24,544 nucleotides of DNA from Nitrospinaceae bacterium (GTDB taxonomy: Bacteria; Nitrospinota; Nitrospinia; Nitrospinales; VA-1): the NCBI GenBank assembly GCA_029261435.1, contig JAJDBI010000132.1, positions 1 through 24,544 of the forward strand, given 5' to 3'. Within the stretch, counting starts at the first letter, position 1. Each line of letters starts with the position of its first letter. A model generated the notes under the pieces. It made no database searches, was not told the DNA's origin, and saw only the letters and a list, made by a program, of their open reading frames with translations. The translations under genes were made by a program, and so were the position numbers. Below are positions 15,007 to 23,037 of the stretch, piece by piece.

Positions 15007-15696
15007 TTAACCTTCTGCGAATCGGTACCCAACACCACGTACAGTTTCTATGTATTTAGAAACCGTGCCTAATTTTTTGCGCAGACCTACGATCTGGAAA
15101 TCGACCGCCCTGTCAGTGATAGCATAACCATCCCCTCGCACCGCGTCGACGATCTGCCCACGAGTAAAAACCCATCCCGGACGCTTGGATAGAAACTCCA
15201 GAATCATAAACTCGGTATAGGTCAGCCTAACAAGCTCTTCCTTGACCCGCACCTCATGCTTTCCTGTATGAATTTGCAGATCCTTGAAGTTGAGGATGCC
15301 AGCCTCTGAGGACTCGGGCTCCTGTCCGCGTCGCAGAACTGCTCTCACTCGGCTCAGAAAAATCTGAATACTAAAAGGCTTGGTGACATAATCGTCTGCC
15401 CCCATCTCCAGCCCTAAAACAATATCTGATTCTTCTCCCTTTGCCGTCAGCATTATTATGGGAATATGCAGGGTCTTTGAATCACTTTTTAATTGGCGGC
15501 ATACTTCTAGTCCATTCATTTCCGGGAGCATCAGATCCAGAATCAGCAAATCCGGAAACATTTTCTGGGCTTCCTGCAACCCCGCTTCCCCAGAGCCTAC
15601 GCAGTGGATCTGATAGCCTTCTTTGACTAAATTGTATCTGAGTAGCTCTTGAATGTCTTCCTCGTCTTCGACAACGAGAATCTGTTTTTGTGTCAT
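15007..15696 (-). CDS. phoB: Phosphate regulon response regulator PhoB
   Basis: A 229-residue OmpR/PhoB-family regulator. The receiver domain (about 1-120) has the acidic pair in VVEDEED, phospho-acceptor D54 in LILDLMLPEMNG, T84 in MLTAKGEE and K106 in DYVTKPF. The C-terminal winged-helix DNA-binding domain (about 130-228) ends with the usual YIETVRGVGYRF. Phosphorylated PhoB binds tandem 11-bp repeats and recruits sigma-70 holoenzyme to pho promoters. Here its own upstream region and that of pstS carry such repeats. It is followed by phoR on the same strand, a two-component operon separate from but adjacent to pstSCAB-phoU. Alternative OmpR-family identities are possible from sequence alone, but the context makes PhoB very likely. 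Confidence 0.95.
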   Translation of the reverse strand: MTQKQILVVEDEEDIQELLRYNLVKEGYQIHCVGSGEAGLQEAQKMFPDLLILDLMLPEMNGLEVCRQLKSDSKTLHIPIIMLTAKGEESDIVLGLEMGADDYVTKPFSIQIFLSRVRAVLRRGQEPESSEAGILNFKDLQIHTGKHEVRVKEELVRLTYTEFMILEFLSKRPGWVFTRGQIVDAVRGDGYAITDRAVDFQIVGLRKKLGTVSKYIETVRGVGYRFAEG

Positions 15697-15743
15697 AGCT
15701 AAAACCTACTTTATCGGTTGTTAATTAAAGTATAGCCGTAGTT

Positions 15744-15771
15744 TGACATTCGCAGGTTAGATTTTGGTTAG
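15744..15771 (-). promoter_or_regulatory. Candidate PhoB box upstream of phoB
   Basis: GGTTAG occurs at 15755-15760 and 15766-15771, exactly 11 bases apart, and TGACAT falls in register at 15744-15749. On the coding strand this reads CTAACC, CTAACC, ATGTCA with AT-rich spacers, close to the E. coli CTGTCAT/11-bp design. It lies about 48-75 bases before the phoB ATG at 15696, which suggests autoregulation of phoBR. Confidence 0.6.
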
Positions 15772-15853
15772 CATATTAAAGATTAGTCACAGATGTGCCC
15801 CGCCGGGCATGAAGTGAATGATGGAAGCTTCACAAACACAGATGGACATAGGT

Positions 15854-15886
15854 AGTTCCCCCTCTTTGAGAAAGAGGGGGGGAACT
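15854..15886. repeat. Strong palindromic hairpin element
   Basis: AGTTCCCCCTCTTT (15854-15867) pairs with AAAGAGGGGGGGAACT (15871-15886) over a GAG loop. The pairing is complete apart from two extra G residues. It lies between the DUF1566-like gene and phoB. No T tract follows on either strand, so a dispersed REP/MITE-like element is more likely than an intrinsic terminator. GTTCCCCCTCTTT-type palindromes recur in several unrelated bacterial genomes. Confidence 0.5.
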
Positions 15887-15944
15887 TTCTCAAGCCGAGA
15901 TAAAATGGCCGTAAGCTGGCAAGTTACCAGCAGAGGTTCTACGC

Positions 15945-16373
15945 TTAACTATCGCGTCGGACGAGACGTGCTCCATGGGAAATAGTTTTATCATCTTTGT
16001 CGTACCAGTAGGCACAGCCGTTCATGTAGAACAGGATTTGTGCTTCCTTGCCTCGGGTGGATGATGTCCAGGTGCAGTTACCAGCACCAAGGGGAAACAC
16101 AGAGTCTAGATGAATGTCGCTGCCCTTGAAGTCCTTGTTCAATTTTTCCTTGTCGAAAATGGATGATGCCTCATGAACGGTCGGAAGACGCCAGTCATTA
16201 TATCCACCTACTTTTTTTTCGTTCATTTTTTTTATATATTCTTCTGTCTCTGCATAAGAAACCTCTTTATCCAGATCCAGCCGCGAATCGTTTGCCATCC
16301 AAGTGACGCTGGTTAGAGAATCGTAAATAGTTCCATCGTCTCGTTTTAAAAATCGTGATTTTTCGTTACCCAT
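15945..16373 (-). CDS. DUF1566 / Lcl C-terminal-like domain protein
   Basis: A 142-residue protein comprising a single DUF1566 (Lcl C-terminal-like) domain. The typical order of motifs is present: DGTIYDSLTSVTWMAND near the start, GGYNDWRLPTVHEASSIFD in the middle (WRLPT is the family hallmark), LDSVFPLGAGNCTWTSST, and GARLVRR at the end. The family is common in secreted and surface proteins, where the domain is thought to be a C-type-lectin-like binding fold. Here, however, there is no signal peptide or second domain, so this copy looks cytoplasmic or exported by another route. AGAGGA precedes the ATG at suitable spacing. It is a lone gene divergent from the large kinase at 16919. Substrate or ligand is unknown. 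Confidence 0.75.
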   Translation of the reverse strand: MGNEKSRFLKRDDGTIYDSLTSVTWMANDSRLDLDKEVSYAETEEYIKKMNEKKVGGYNDWRLPTVHEASSIFDKEKLNKDFKGSDIHLDSVFPLGAGNCTWTSSTRGKEAQILFYMNGCAYWYDKDDKTISHGARLVRRDS

Positions 16374-16617
16374 TCTATTCCTCTCAGTAATAACAGGGCT
16401 TCTATTTCTGCTTATTGGGAAGCCTCAAATCTTTGAATTAAACCTATAGCGTCATTCTAACCTATACGTTTGCGATTTCAAATATCCTTCATGGTCGAAC
16501 AAAAAAACACAAACAGGCACACATTATTCAGAGGTATTTGAACGGTAATATCTTTATCGAGACAGGCTATTGTGCACTCTCAAGTTCATAAACAGGGATG
16601 GATGCTTCAAGCTTTGA

Positions 16618-16656
16618 TTTATTCATGCTCTGTAAACATATGTTTACCCGAATAAA
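16618..16656. promoter_or_regulatory. Perfect 16-bp palindrome with flanking inverted repeat
   Basis: GTAAACATATGTTTAC at 16632-16647 is a perfect 16-bp palindrome. It is flanked by TTTATTC (16618-16624) and its exact reverse complement GAATAAA (16650-16656). This is the form expected of an operator for a dimeric regulator. It lies about 260 bases upstream of either flanking gene start, so an operator close to a promoter is not shown. No regulator is encoded next to it. Confidence 0.45.
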
Positions 16657-16828
16657 GTGCATGTAAATATCCCCATGCAAAATATTTTTAATGATCACGA
16701 TATTCTATCGGGATTTTCTTCACAAGCCATATTTGTTTTTTTTCGTGCTGGCAGTATTTATTTTATAAAACAATAGGTTACAGGGTGTTCCGCCGTTAAA
16801 TTATTGTTGGTCCGTATTCTGAGGGATT

Positions 16829-16856
16829 TTGGCAAACATTTTGCTTTGATTATAAG
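16829..16856 (+). promoter_or_regulatory. Sigma-70-type promoter for the orphan sensor kinase
   Basis: TTGGCA at 16829-16834 (one mismatch to TTGACA) and TATAAG at 16851-16856 (one mismatch to TATAAT) are separated by 16 bases. Transcription would start near 16863, giving a leader of about 55 bases. AGGA stands about eight bases before the ATG at 16919. Confidence 0.6.
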
Positions 16857-16918
16857 ATTGTCAGTCTATTTAAGGTATTCGCGCTTTATAAGTTTATAGA
16901 GACGAACCAGGAATTATC

Positions 16919-19339
16919 ATGTCTATTTTCTCAGCCTTCAGAAATATATTCATCGTCATAGTTGTCTTGTTTACTCTGGTCAGCTTTTCTGTATACAAGA
17001 TGAATGTGCTTGAAAAATCCTATCGACAGGCGTTGTCACAGCAAATGGAGTTGAAGGGATTGGGGGAGAAACTGGTGCAGGGTTCAGATTATTTAACGGA
17101 TGAAATTCGCCGTTATGTTCAGTTTGGAGAACAGGCCCATTATGATAATTTCTGGGCAGAGGTTCGGGTTACCCGTAGCCGGGATCAAGCTGTTGAAAGG
17201 CTAAAGAAGCTTAAAGTTTTGCCTGGCGAACTGGCTTATATCGAAAAAGCTAAAAAGCACTCTGATAATTTGATTGAGACAGAAGAAAAAGCTATGGAGG
17301 CGGTTGAGAGAAAAGCCTTTGACGAAGCAAGGGGGCTGGTATTTGGCGAACATTATGATAAGCAGAAAAGCTTGATTATGGGGAATATTTTGAAATTTCA
17401 GGAAATTGTCAATACTCGAGCGCAATCCCTGACGAATCATTTTCACGATAAAATGTCTTTCTTCATGATGCTCACGAATTTGTTGCTATTAGTTTCTGGT
17501 GCTCTTGTTTTATTTCTCGTGTACAGCATTGGCATTAGACGCCTTCTAAATCCTCTTAAAAGTTTAACCCATACCATGCAGGAGCTTGTGAGGGGAAACC
17601 TCGAAGTTCCGGTTCAGGTATCAGCGAAGAGAGATGAGATATCGGATATAAGTCAGGCACTGCAGGTGTTTAAAGAAAATCTTATCGAAAAAGACATTGC
17701 TGAACATGAACTTGCCCAGGTCAACAAGTCCAGGAACCTTATCCTTGAATCAGTTGGAGAAGGTATTTATGGTCTGGACTTGGATGGGAAGGTAACCTTT
17801 ATCAATCTCATGGCTGAAAAATTGATGGGCTATTCTCTGGAAGAGTTGAAAGATAAACCGGTCCATTTATTGATTCACCACTCCAAGCCGGATGGGACTC
17901 ATTATCCGATAGATGATTGTCCTGTATGTCATTCGTACCGTGATGGTGAAATTTGTAATGTGCGGGATGAAGTATTCTGGAGAAAAGAGGGATCAAGTCT
18001 TCCCGTAGAATATACCAGTACGCCTATCTATGAGAATGACAAGTTGGCAGGTGCTGTTGTGGTCTTCAAGGATATTTCCGAACGGAAACGTGTCGATGAA
18101 GTAATGCAGCAGATTGTTGTGGGAACTGCGGCAGTTATGGGGGATGAATTTTTAAAATCGATTGTCAAGCATCTTGCAACAATACTTCGTGTTAAATATG
18201 CTTTTATTGGAGAATTGGTAGGAGATAAACAAAGTAACATCAAAACTCTAGCAGTATGGGCTAATGGAGAGCTGGTTGAAAATTTTGAGTATTCACTTAA
18301 TGACACTCCTTGTGAAAACGTATTGGAAAATAAAGCCTGCTACATTCCTAACAAAGTTCAAAGTTTTTTCCCGAAGGACCAGTTATTGGTTGAAATGGAA
18401 GTAGAAAGTTATCTGGGAGTTCCTTTGCATGACAGTGGAAAAAAGTGCAGGGGACTTCTGGTGGTCATGAACGATATGGAAATTTTAGAAAGCCTGGATC
18501 CAGAAGCCATTGTTCAGGTATTTGCTAACCGAATCGAAGCTGAATTGGAACGGCATCAAGCGGAAGTTGAATTGGAAAAGCATCTTGGCAACCTTGAAAG
18601 ACTAGTTAGTGAGCGTACCGCCTCTTTGGAGAGGAGTAATCAAAGTCTGAGTGATTTTGCTTTTATAGCCTCCCATGATCTGCAGGAACCTCTGCGTAAA
18701 GTATGTATATTTGGAGATATGCTGAAGGAGCTCAATAAAGACCTTGGTGGCAAAAGCCGTGACTGTATTGATCGTATGCAAAGTTCCACAGTCCGTATGC
18801 AGAGTTATATTGATGATTTGCTGATGTTTTCAAGATTAACTGTCGAAGACTCACAGTTTGTAAAAATTGACTGCAACAAAATCATCAAAGAAATATTGTT
18901 AGATCTTGAGGCCAAAATAAATGAGTCACGAGGAACAATACATGTCGATAAGCTTCCGGACATAGAGGCTGACCCGTTTCAGATACGTCAGTTGTTTCAA
19001 AACTTGATCAGCAATGCCCTTAAATACCGGCAAGAAGATGTTGACCCTATTGTGAATATATCCTCTCAATTGAATGACGATGGAAATATGGACATACAAA
19101 TTGAAGATAATGGTATCGGATTTGATGAAAAGTATAAGGATAGAATTTTCCAGCTCTTTCAACGATTACATGGGAAAAGCGCCTATGAGGGTACTGGGAT
19201 AGGGCTTTCGATTTGTAAGAGAATAGTCGACCATCACCATGGAGCCATAACTGTTAAAAGTTCTCCGGGCGAGGGGGCAATTTTTCGAGTCATTCTGCCT
19301 ACAAAGCAAGTCCAGATTAGTGCTGATAGAGAGTTTTAA
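16919..19339 (+). CDS. Membrane sensor histidine kinase with HAMP, PAS and GAF domains
   Basis: An 806-residue sensor kinase. TM1 is about residues 8-26. A helical periplasmic region (about 27-178) and TM2 (about 182-204) follow, then HAMP (about 204-256) and PAS-PAC (about 268-388). A GAF domain spans about 395-545, with a coiled-coil linker about 545-575. HisKA has H586 in FIASHDLQEPLRKV, the subtype seen in phytochrome-like kinases. HATPase_c has the N box LISNALKYRQ, G1 EDNGIGFD and G2 GTGIGLSI. The PAS contains a cysteine cluster CPVCHSYRDGEIC; related PAS sequences usually keep only the first cysteine, so a redox or metal role is possible but unproven. No response regulator lies beside it, so it is an orphan kinase. 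AGGA precedes the ATG and a good promoter lies upstream. Signal and target are unknown. Confidence 0.9.
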   Translation: MSIFSAFRNIFIVIVVLFTLVSFSVYKMNVLEKSYRQALSQQMELKGLGEKLVQGSDYLTDEIRRYVQFGEQAHYDNFWAEVRVTRSRDQAVERLKKLKVLPGELAYIEKAKKHSDNLIETEEKAMEAVERKAFDEARGLVFGEHYDKQKSLIMGNILKFQEIVNTRAQSLTNHFHDKMSFFMMLTNLLLLVSGALVLFLVYSIGIRRLLNPLKSLTHTMQELVRGNLEVPVQVSAKRDEISDISQALQVFKENLIEKDIAEHELAQVNKSRNLILESVGEGIYGLDLDGKVTFINLMAEKLMGYSLEELKDKPVHLLIHHSKPDGTHYPIDDCPVCHSYRDGEICNVRDEVFWRKEGSSLPVEYTSTPIYENDKLAGAVVVFKDISERKRVDEVMQQIVVGTAAVMGDEFLKSIVKHLATILRVKYAFIGELVGDKQSNIKTLAVWANGELVENFEYSLNDTPCENVLENKACYIPNKVQSFFPKDQLLVEMEVESYLGVPLHDSGKKCRGLLVVMNDMEILESLDPEAIVQVFANRIEAELERHQAEVELEKHLGNLERLVSERTASLERSNQSLSDFAFIASHDLQEPLRKVCIFGDMLKELNKDLGGKSRDCIDRMQSSTVRMQSYIDDLLMFSRLTVEDSQFVKIDCNKIIKEILLDLEAKINESRGTIHVDKLPDIEADPFQIRQLFQNLISNALKYRQEDVDPIVNISSQLNDDGNMDIQIEDNGIGFDEKYKDRIFQLFQRLHGKSAYEGTGIGLSICKRIVDHHHGAITVKSSPGEGAIFRVILPTKQVQISADREF

Positions 19340-19425
19340 CAATAACCACTATTCGCCAACAAAGCGTTAACTCGTTTTTTGATCCCTTTGATAAACGTTG
19401 CAAGGAGCATTTTGTTGTTAAACGA

Positions 19426-20238
19426 TCAGGTGTGACGTTGTTCAGGAGAGCTGTAGAGGTCGATGCGGCGGTCGTCAAAAATGTGGTTGCGGGAGTTGAG
19501 GGACTTGTTGCGAGCCAGGCTGAGATCCAACTGAACCACATGCACTTCTTCATCAGTCATTGAGGCCCGGATTAAAATATTTCCATTTGGGTCGACAACC
19601 TGACTTTGCCCCATGAAGTTAAGGGACTCTTCACCCTTCAAACGATTTTCTGCTCCAACCCGATCTGCTGTGATTGCAAAAACACGGTTCTCCAGACAAC
19701 GTGTGATCATGGCTTGCGGACAGTGGGTCAGAACCAGATTGGAAGGATGAGCGATCAGGTCCGCTCCCATAAGGGCCAGAGTCCGGGCTGTTTCGGGAAA
19801 CCGCCAGTCGAAACAAATCATCACTCCTATTTTCGCGCCTGCAATATCAAAAACCTGAAGTGGCAGATTGCCTTGTTGGAAGCAGTCTTTTTCAGTGTCA
19901 AAAAGATGCAGCTTGCGATACTTCCCGATATACCCTTTGGGGCCAGTTACTACTGCAGAATTGTAGATCTGATCCTCTTCTATCTCGACAAGGCCAGCGA
20001 TAATAAAGGTATTGGTTTTCTTGGCGATGGCGGTCAGCGCATTAGTGGTGACGCCCCCGGGGACCACTTCTGCCAAGCTGCGCGACTCTTCCATATCTTT
20101 GAATTGGTACCCGGTGGCAAAGAGTTCGGGCAGGACAAAGAGATCTGCATCGTGACCTTCAAGAAGTTTCTCAACCCGGTTAAGATTCTCTTGAACGTTT
20201 GAAAAGACAGGATTGTTTTGGACGAATCCAACTCTCAT
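19426..20238 (-). CDS. Carbon-nitrogen hydrolase (nitrilase superfamily)
   Basis: A 270-residue cytoplasmic amidohydrolase with the complete nitrilase-superfamily triad: E38 in LFVLPELFATGY, K109 in YRKLHLF and C142 in GVMICFDWRFPE. Length and spacing fit the branches containing omega-amidase, beta-ureidopropionase-like and carbamoylputrescine-type hydrolases. These cleave non-peptide C-N bonds of small amides through a thioester on the cysteine. The substrate cannot be decided from sequence; FDWRFPE after the cysteine is more like the Nit/omega-amidase group than true nitrilases (inference). The gene begins 24 bases after the aroC stop on the same strand, so the two may share a transcript, though no metabolic link is obvious. 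No strong ribosome-binding site is visible. It converges with the sensor kinase gene. Confidence 0.88.
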   Translation of the reverse strand: MRVGFVQNNPVFSNVQENLNRVEKLLEGHDADLFVLPELFATGYQFKDMEESRSLAEVVPGGVTTNALTAIAKKTNTFIIAGLVEIEEDQIYNSAVVTGPKGYIGKYRKLHLFDTEKDCFQQGNLPLQVFDIAGAKIGVMICFDWRFPETARTLALMGADLIAHPSNLVLTHCPQAMITRCLENRVFAITADRVGAENRLKGEESLNFMGQSQVVDPNGNILIRASMTDEEVHVVQLDLSLARNKSLNSRNHIFDDRRIDLYSSPEQRHT

Positions 20239-20262
20239 AACAGGCTCAGTTCATAGAGAGGG

Positions 20263-21333
20263 TTAGGTCAACTGGGAAGTTTTATTTCTCAGTAGATGGT
20301 CAATGAGGGTCAGGGCGACCATAGCCTCGGCAATAGGAACAGCCCTCGGTGCAACGCAGGGATCATGTCTGCCTTCAACGCGGATTTCAGCTTTTTTCCC
20401 TTTTTGGGTGATGGTTTCCTGAGCTTTGTTGATGGATGAAGTGGGCTTCACCACCAACTTAACAACGATATCCATTCCGTTCGAGATGCCACCCAAAATT
20501 CCTCCGGCATTATTGGTCTGGGTCGTCACCTTTTTATTTTTCATAACGAGTACATCATTGCATTCCGAGCCGGTCATGGTGGCAGTTTGAAAACCTGCTC
20601 CAATTTCCATCCCTTTTACAGCCGGGATACTCATGACGGCTTTGGCCAGGTCGGCATCCAGTCTGTCGAAGACGGGTTCTCCCAGCCCAGCTGGCACCCC
20701 TCGGGCAATCACTTCGACCACGCCCCCCAACGAGTCGCCATTTTTACGGGCTTGCATGATAGCGTCCACCATTTTTTCGGCAGTTTTCGCATCGGGGCAA
20801 CGTACGATATTTTTTTCAATTTCCTTGAAGTTTACCGTTGTTGCAGAATAGTGTCCGATTTGACGGGTGAATCCAGTGACGGTGATCTTATCTCGAGCTA
20901 AAAGTTTTTTAGCAATGGCCCCGGCGGCTACTCTGCCCACGGTTTCCCGGGCACTGGAACGTCCTCCACCTCGGTAGTCCCGAAACCCAAATTTCATATC
21001 ATAGGTATAGTCTGCGTGACCGGGACGATACAGGTGTTTGATCAATTCATATTTTGAGGAGTCGGCATCCTTGTTGTCGACCCGCATGGAGATAGGTGTG
21101 CCAGTGGTCTTACCTTTGAAAACACCGGACATGATTATGATCTTGTCACCTTCCTTGCGGGTAGTGGTGACTTTGCTTTGACCGGTTCGGCGCCGATCAA
21201 GATCTTTTTGAATATCAGATTCTTTGAGGGGCAGTCCGGCTGGGCAACCCTCCACAACAACCCCAACGCCATCACCGTGAGACTCGCCCCAAGTGGTAAT
21301 TTTAAAGACTTTTCCGTAAGTGCTGCCAGACAT
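20263..21333 (-). CDS. aroC: Chorismate synthase
   Basis: A 356-residue protein of typical length for chorismate synthase. This FMN-dependent enzyme converts 5-enolpyruvylshikimate-3-phosphate to chorismate in the last step of the shikimate pathway. The three family signatures are intact: GESHG near the N-terminus (TTWGESHGDGVG), the central HLYRPGHADYTYDMKFGFRD followed by YRGGGRSSARETVGRVAAGA, and the C-terminal EIRVEGRHDPCVAPRAVPIA. The invariant histidines (in ESHG and RPGHAD) are present. No other aro gene is nearby, which is usual for dispersed shikimate genes. No clear Shine-Dalgarno or promoter was seen in the 204-base gap upstream. A nitrilase-family gene follows closely. Confidence is very high. 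Confidence 0.98.
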   Translation of the reverse strand: MSGSTYGKVFKITTWGESHGDGVGVVVEGCPAGLPLKESDIQKDLDRRRTGQSKVTTTRKEGDKIIIMSGVFKGKTTGTPISMRVDNKDADSSKYELIKHLYRPGHADYTYDMKFGFRDYRGGGRSSARETVGRVAAGAIAKKLLARDKITVTGFTRQIGHYSATTVNFKEIEKNIVRCPDAKTAEKMVDAIMQARKNGDSLGGVVEVIARGVPAGLGEPVFDRLDADLAKAVMSIPAVKGMEIGAGFQTATMTGSECNDVLVMKNKKVTTQTNNAGGILGGISNGMDIVVKLVVKPTSSINKAQETITQKGKKAEIRVEGRHDPCVAPRAVPIAEAMVALTLIDHLLRNKTSQLT

Positions 21334-21513
21334 ATAAATTTTTAGGCCGAATGTAACTCTTTCCGATTGGGCCTCTGCCCGTTAGGAGAACGTTAATTCG
21401 TGCTTTTGTTGTAAAGGTTATTGAAAGATAAAGACTTGTTTGTGTTTGGCGGAGGAGGGGTGCGCGCGAAAGCCAGAAGGCTATATGGCCCTGGTATTGA
21501 TACGAATGAGGCG

Positions 21514-21534
21514 GGGTTTTAAAAATTAAAACCC
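21514..21534. terminator. Hairpin downstream of the HU/IHF gene
   Basis: GGGTTTTA (21514-21521) and TAAAACCC (21527-21534) form an eight-base perfect stem with a five-base loop, directly after the HU/IHF stop at 21538. The T run (21535-21539) follows on the plus strand, not in the direction of the HU/IHF transcript. Termination on the minus strand is therefore plausible only through the A/T-rich stem. Confidence 0.35.
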
Positions 21535-21537
21535 TTT

Positions 21538-21846
21538 TTAGGACTCCATCTCTTGCTCTTGAGCTTTTTCGTGCTCGTCAACAAGTTCCCTCAACTCTTT
21601 GCCGGCCTTGAAAAAAGGCACTTTTTTGGAAGGAACCTCGACTTTCTGTCCAGACTTGGGATTGCGTCCAACTCTGGCATTTCTTTGTCGGATTCGGAAA
21701 CTTCCAAACCCTCTCAACTCGACTTTCTTTCCTTCTGCCAACGATTCAGTAATACTAGAAAAAACAGTATTGACCACAACCTCAGTCTGTTTTTTAGTCA
21801 GATTGATCTGGTTGGCCACTCTTTCAACAAGCTCTGCTTTAGTCAT
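21538..21846 (-). CDS. ihfB: HU/IHF-family DNA-binding protein (IHF beta-like)
   Basis: The ATG at 21846 is chosen because GGGAG stands eight bases upstream, giving a 102-residue protein that starts MTKAELVERVANQ like IHF/HU proteins. An in-frame upstream start at 21864 adds six residues with no homology. Helices 1-2 span about residues 3-38. The beta-saddle begins at KKVELRGFGSFRIRQR and leads to the DNA-intercalating arm with GRNPKSGQKVEVPSKKVPFF. The C-terminal KAGKELRELV helix is followed by a short acidic tail. These proteins bend DNA and support replication, recombination and promoter architecture. The order rpsA-sppA-ihfB is common in proteobacteria and favours the IHF-beta name over HU, though the two are hard to separate by eye. 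It has its own promoter. Confidence 0.9.
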   Translation of the reverse strand: MTKAELVERVANQINLTKKQTEVVVNTVFSSITESLAEGKKVELRGFGSFRIRQRNARVGRNPKSGQKVEVPSKKVPFFKAGKELRELVDEHEKAQEQEMES

Positions 21847-21905
21847 TAAAAAGTCTCCCACCACCGGTAAACATTTTAACTGCCTCTAAAAAAAGAATTC
21901 GGGAA

Positions 21906-21933
21906 AGTATATCATCAGGTGCAATTAAGTCAA
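21906..21933 (-). promoter_or_regulatory. Sigma-70-type promoter for the HU/IHF gene
   Basis: On the minus strand TTGACT (plus positions 21928-21933) and TATACT (21906-21911) each differ by one base from consensus and are separated by 16 bases. Transcription would begin near 21899, with a leader of about 53 bases. The HU/IHF gene can thus be expressed independently of rpsA-sppA. Confidence 0.65.
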
Positions 21934-22088
21934 GCCCAATATTTTAATGGGTTTACCAGTTTTTCAGGTGTGATTTTGATGCTTGAAAAGCTTTTTCCAA
22001 GAGCCCGGGTTGACGTGGTTCCGTGAACTGAAACGATGGAGATGGTTTTGGTTGTTACTCAGGGAAAATCTTGTAACTTGTTGTTATG

Positions 22089-22994
22089 TCAGGGGGACCA
22101 TACGTACTGCAGGCGTGGGCGGGGGGATGGCATTAAAGTTTCGGCCAGTCCGCTGGAAAGCGATCCTTGCATGAGCCAGTCGAGAAAAGGAATTTTTTCT
22201 TTTTGTTCAATGACTTTAGGCCTTCCTGGGACCCCGAGTTTTTTTGCCAGTAGTTCGATGGTTTTTTCGAGACCACCGACTTCATCAATCAGTTTGAGCT
22301 TGAGTGCTTGCTGCCCGGTCATGATCCTTCCATCAGCGATCTTGTGAACTTCTGCAAGAGGCAGGTCTCGACCAGTAGCAATGGCCTGGACGAATTGTTC
22401 ATGCACGTCATCCACGACATCCTGCAAAAGTTTTTGCTCTTCTGGAGTCATGGCTCGTAGAGGAGAGCCTACATCTTTGAATTTACCACTTTTAATGATG
22501 CTTGGTTTAACTCCGACTTTTTTTGTCAGCTCCTCAATATTGTTAAAAGCCATCACGGCAGAAATGCTACCCGTTAATGTGCCGGGGTTGGCTAAAACGT
22601 AATCGGCAGCACAGGCAATATAATATCCACCCGAAGCTGCGACGGTTCCCATAGAGGCATAAACTGTTTTGTGGTCGGCCCGAAGTTTCATGATTTCACT
22701 GTATATCTCTTGTGCCGGGGCGACTGCTCCGCCTGGTGAATCAATCCGTAGAATAATGCCGCGTACTTGTGGATCATGACGATATTCGGAGAGTTGACGG
22801 ACTATATCACGGGAATCCATCAACATTCCATTCACATGGACCAGGGCGATTTCTCCAGAAGGAGTTTTCCAGCGATCTGGTAACAGGGCAGAGCCTAGCG
22901 TTACCAATAACATCACGGCAAAGAGTCCTGCTGTAAATCGCATAAAAGATCTGAAGAAGGATTTTTGCGGCTTATTTTGGGGTGAAGTTTCCAT
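22089..22994 (-). CDS. sppA: Signal peptide peptidase SppA (short form)
   Basis: A 301-residue protein from the ATG at 22994; a TTG two codons earlier is less likely. After a basic N-terminus it has one membrane span (about residues 20-38) and a single S49 peptidase domain outside the cytoplasm. The nucleophile is S121 in GTVAASGGYYIA. The general base is likely K173 in SGKFKDVGSP, at the Ser-Lys spacing of 52 known for Bacillus-type SppA. IDSPGG and GSISAVM are also family features. Such enzymes form ring oligomers that degrade cleaved signal peptides in the membrane. It follows rpsA by 43 bases, with no clear Shine-Dalgarno but a ten-base hairpin ending eight bases before the ATG. This is the short form, not the two-domain E. 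coli protein. Confidence 0.93.
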   Translation of the reverse strand: METSPQNKPQKSFFRSFMRFTAGLFAVMLLVTLGSALLPDRWKTPSGEIALVHVNGMLMDSRDIVRQLSEYRHDPQVRGIILRIDSPGGAVAPAQEIYSEIMKLRADHKTVYASMGTVAASGGYYIACAADYVLANPGTLTGSISAVMAFNNIEELTKKVGVKPSIIKSGKFKDVGSPLRAMTPEEQKLLQDVVDDVHEQFVQAIATGRDLPLAEVHKIADGRIMTGQQALKLKLIDEVGGLEKTIELLAKKLGVPGRPKVIEQKEKIPFLDWLMQGSLSSGLAETLMPSPRPRLQYVWSP

Positions 22995-23002
22995 ATTCAA
23001 GA

Positions 23003-23026
23003 TTCTGGACCCTTTCGGGTCCAGAA
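23003..23026 (-). promoter_or_regulatory. Ten-base hairpin with GAAA tetraloop between rpsA and sppA
   Basis: On the minus strand TTCTGGACCC, GAAA, GGGTCCAGAA form a perfect ten-base stem closed by a GNRA tetraloop. It lies 11 bases after the rpsA stop and eight bases before the sppA ATG, where a Shine-Dalgarno should be. No T tract follows, so a full intrinsic terminator is unlikely. Control of sppA translation, RNA stability or processing is plausible. Confidence 0.55.
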
Positions 23027-23037
23027 TTACTCAGGTT

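Larger units (their letters stand above)
16374..16918. other. 545-base intergenic region between divergent genes
   Basis: This AT-rich gap lies between the DUF1566-like gene and the large sensor kinase. It contains a repeated AACCTATA at 16441-16448 and 16459-16466, a strong palindrome with flanking inverted repeats at 16618-16656, a second inverted repeat TGCATG/CATGCA at 16658-16663 and 16674-16679, and a good sigma-70 promoter for the kinase at 16829-16856. No convincing ORF or structural RNA was recognised in the rest. Confidence 0.5.

Noticed and set aside
16441..16466. Direct repeat AACCTATA as a third Pho box
   Set aside because: The copies are 18 bases apart, not 11 or 22, so they do not fit PhoB half-site spacing.
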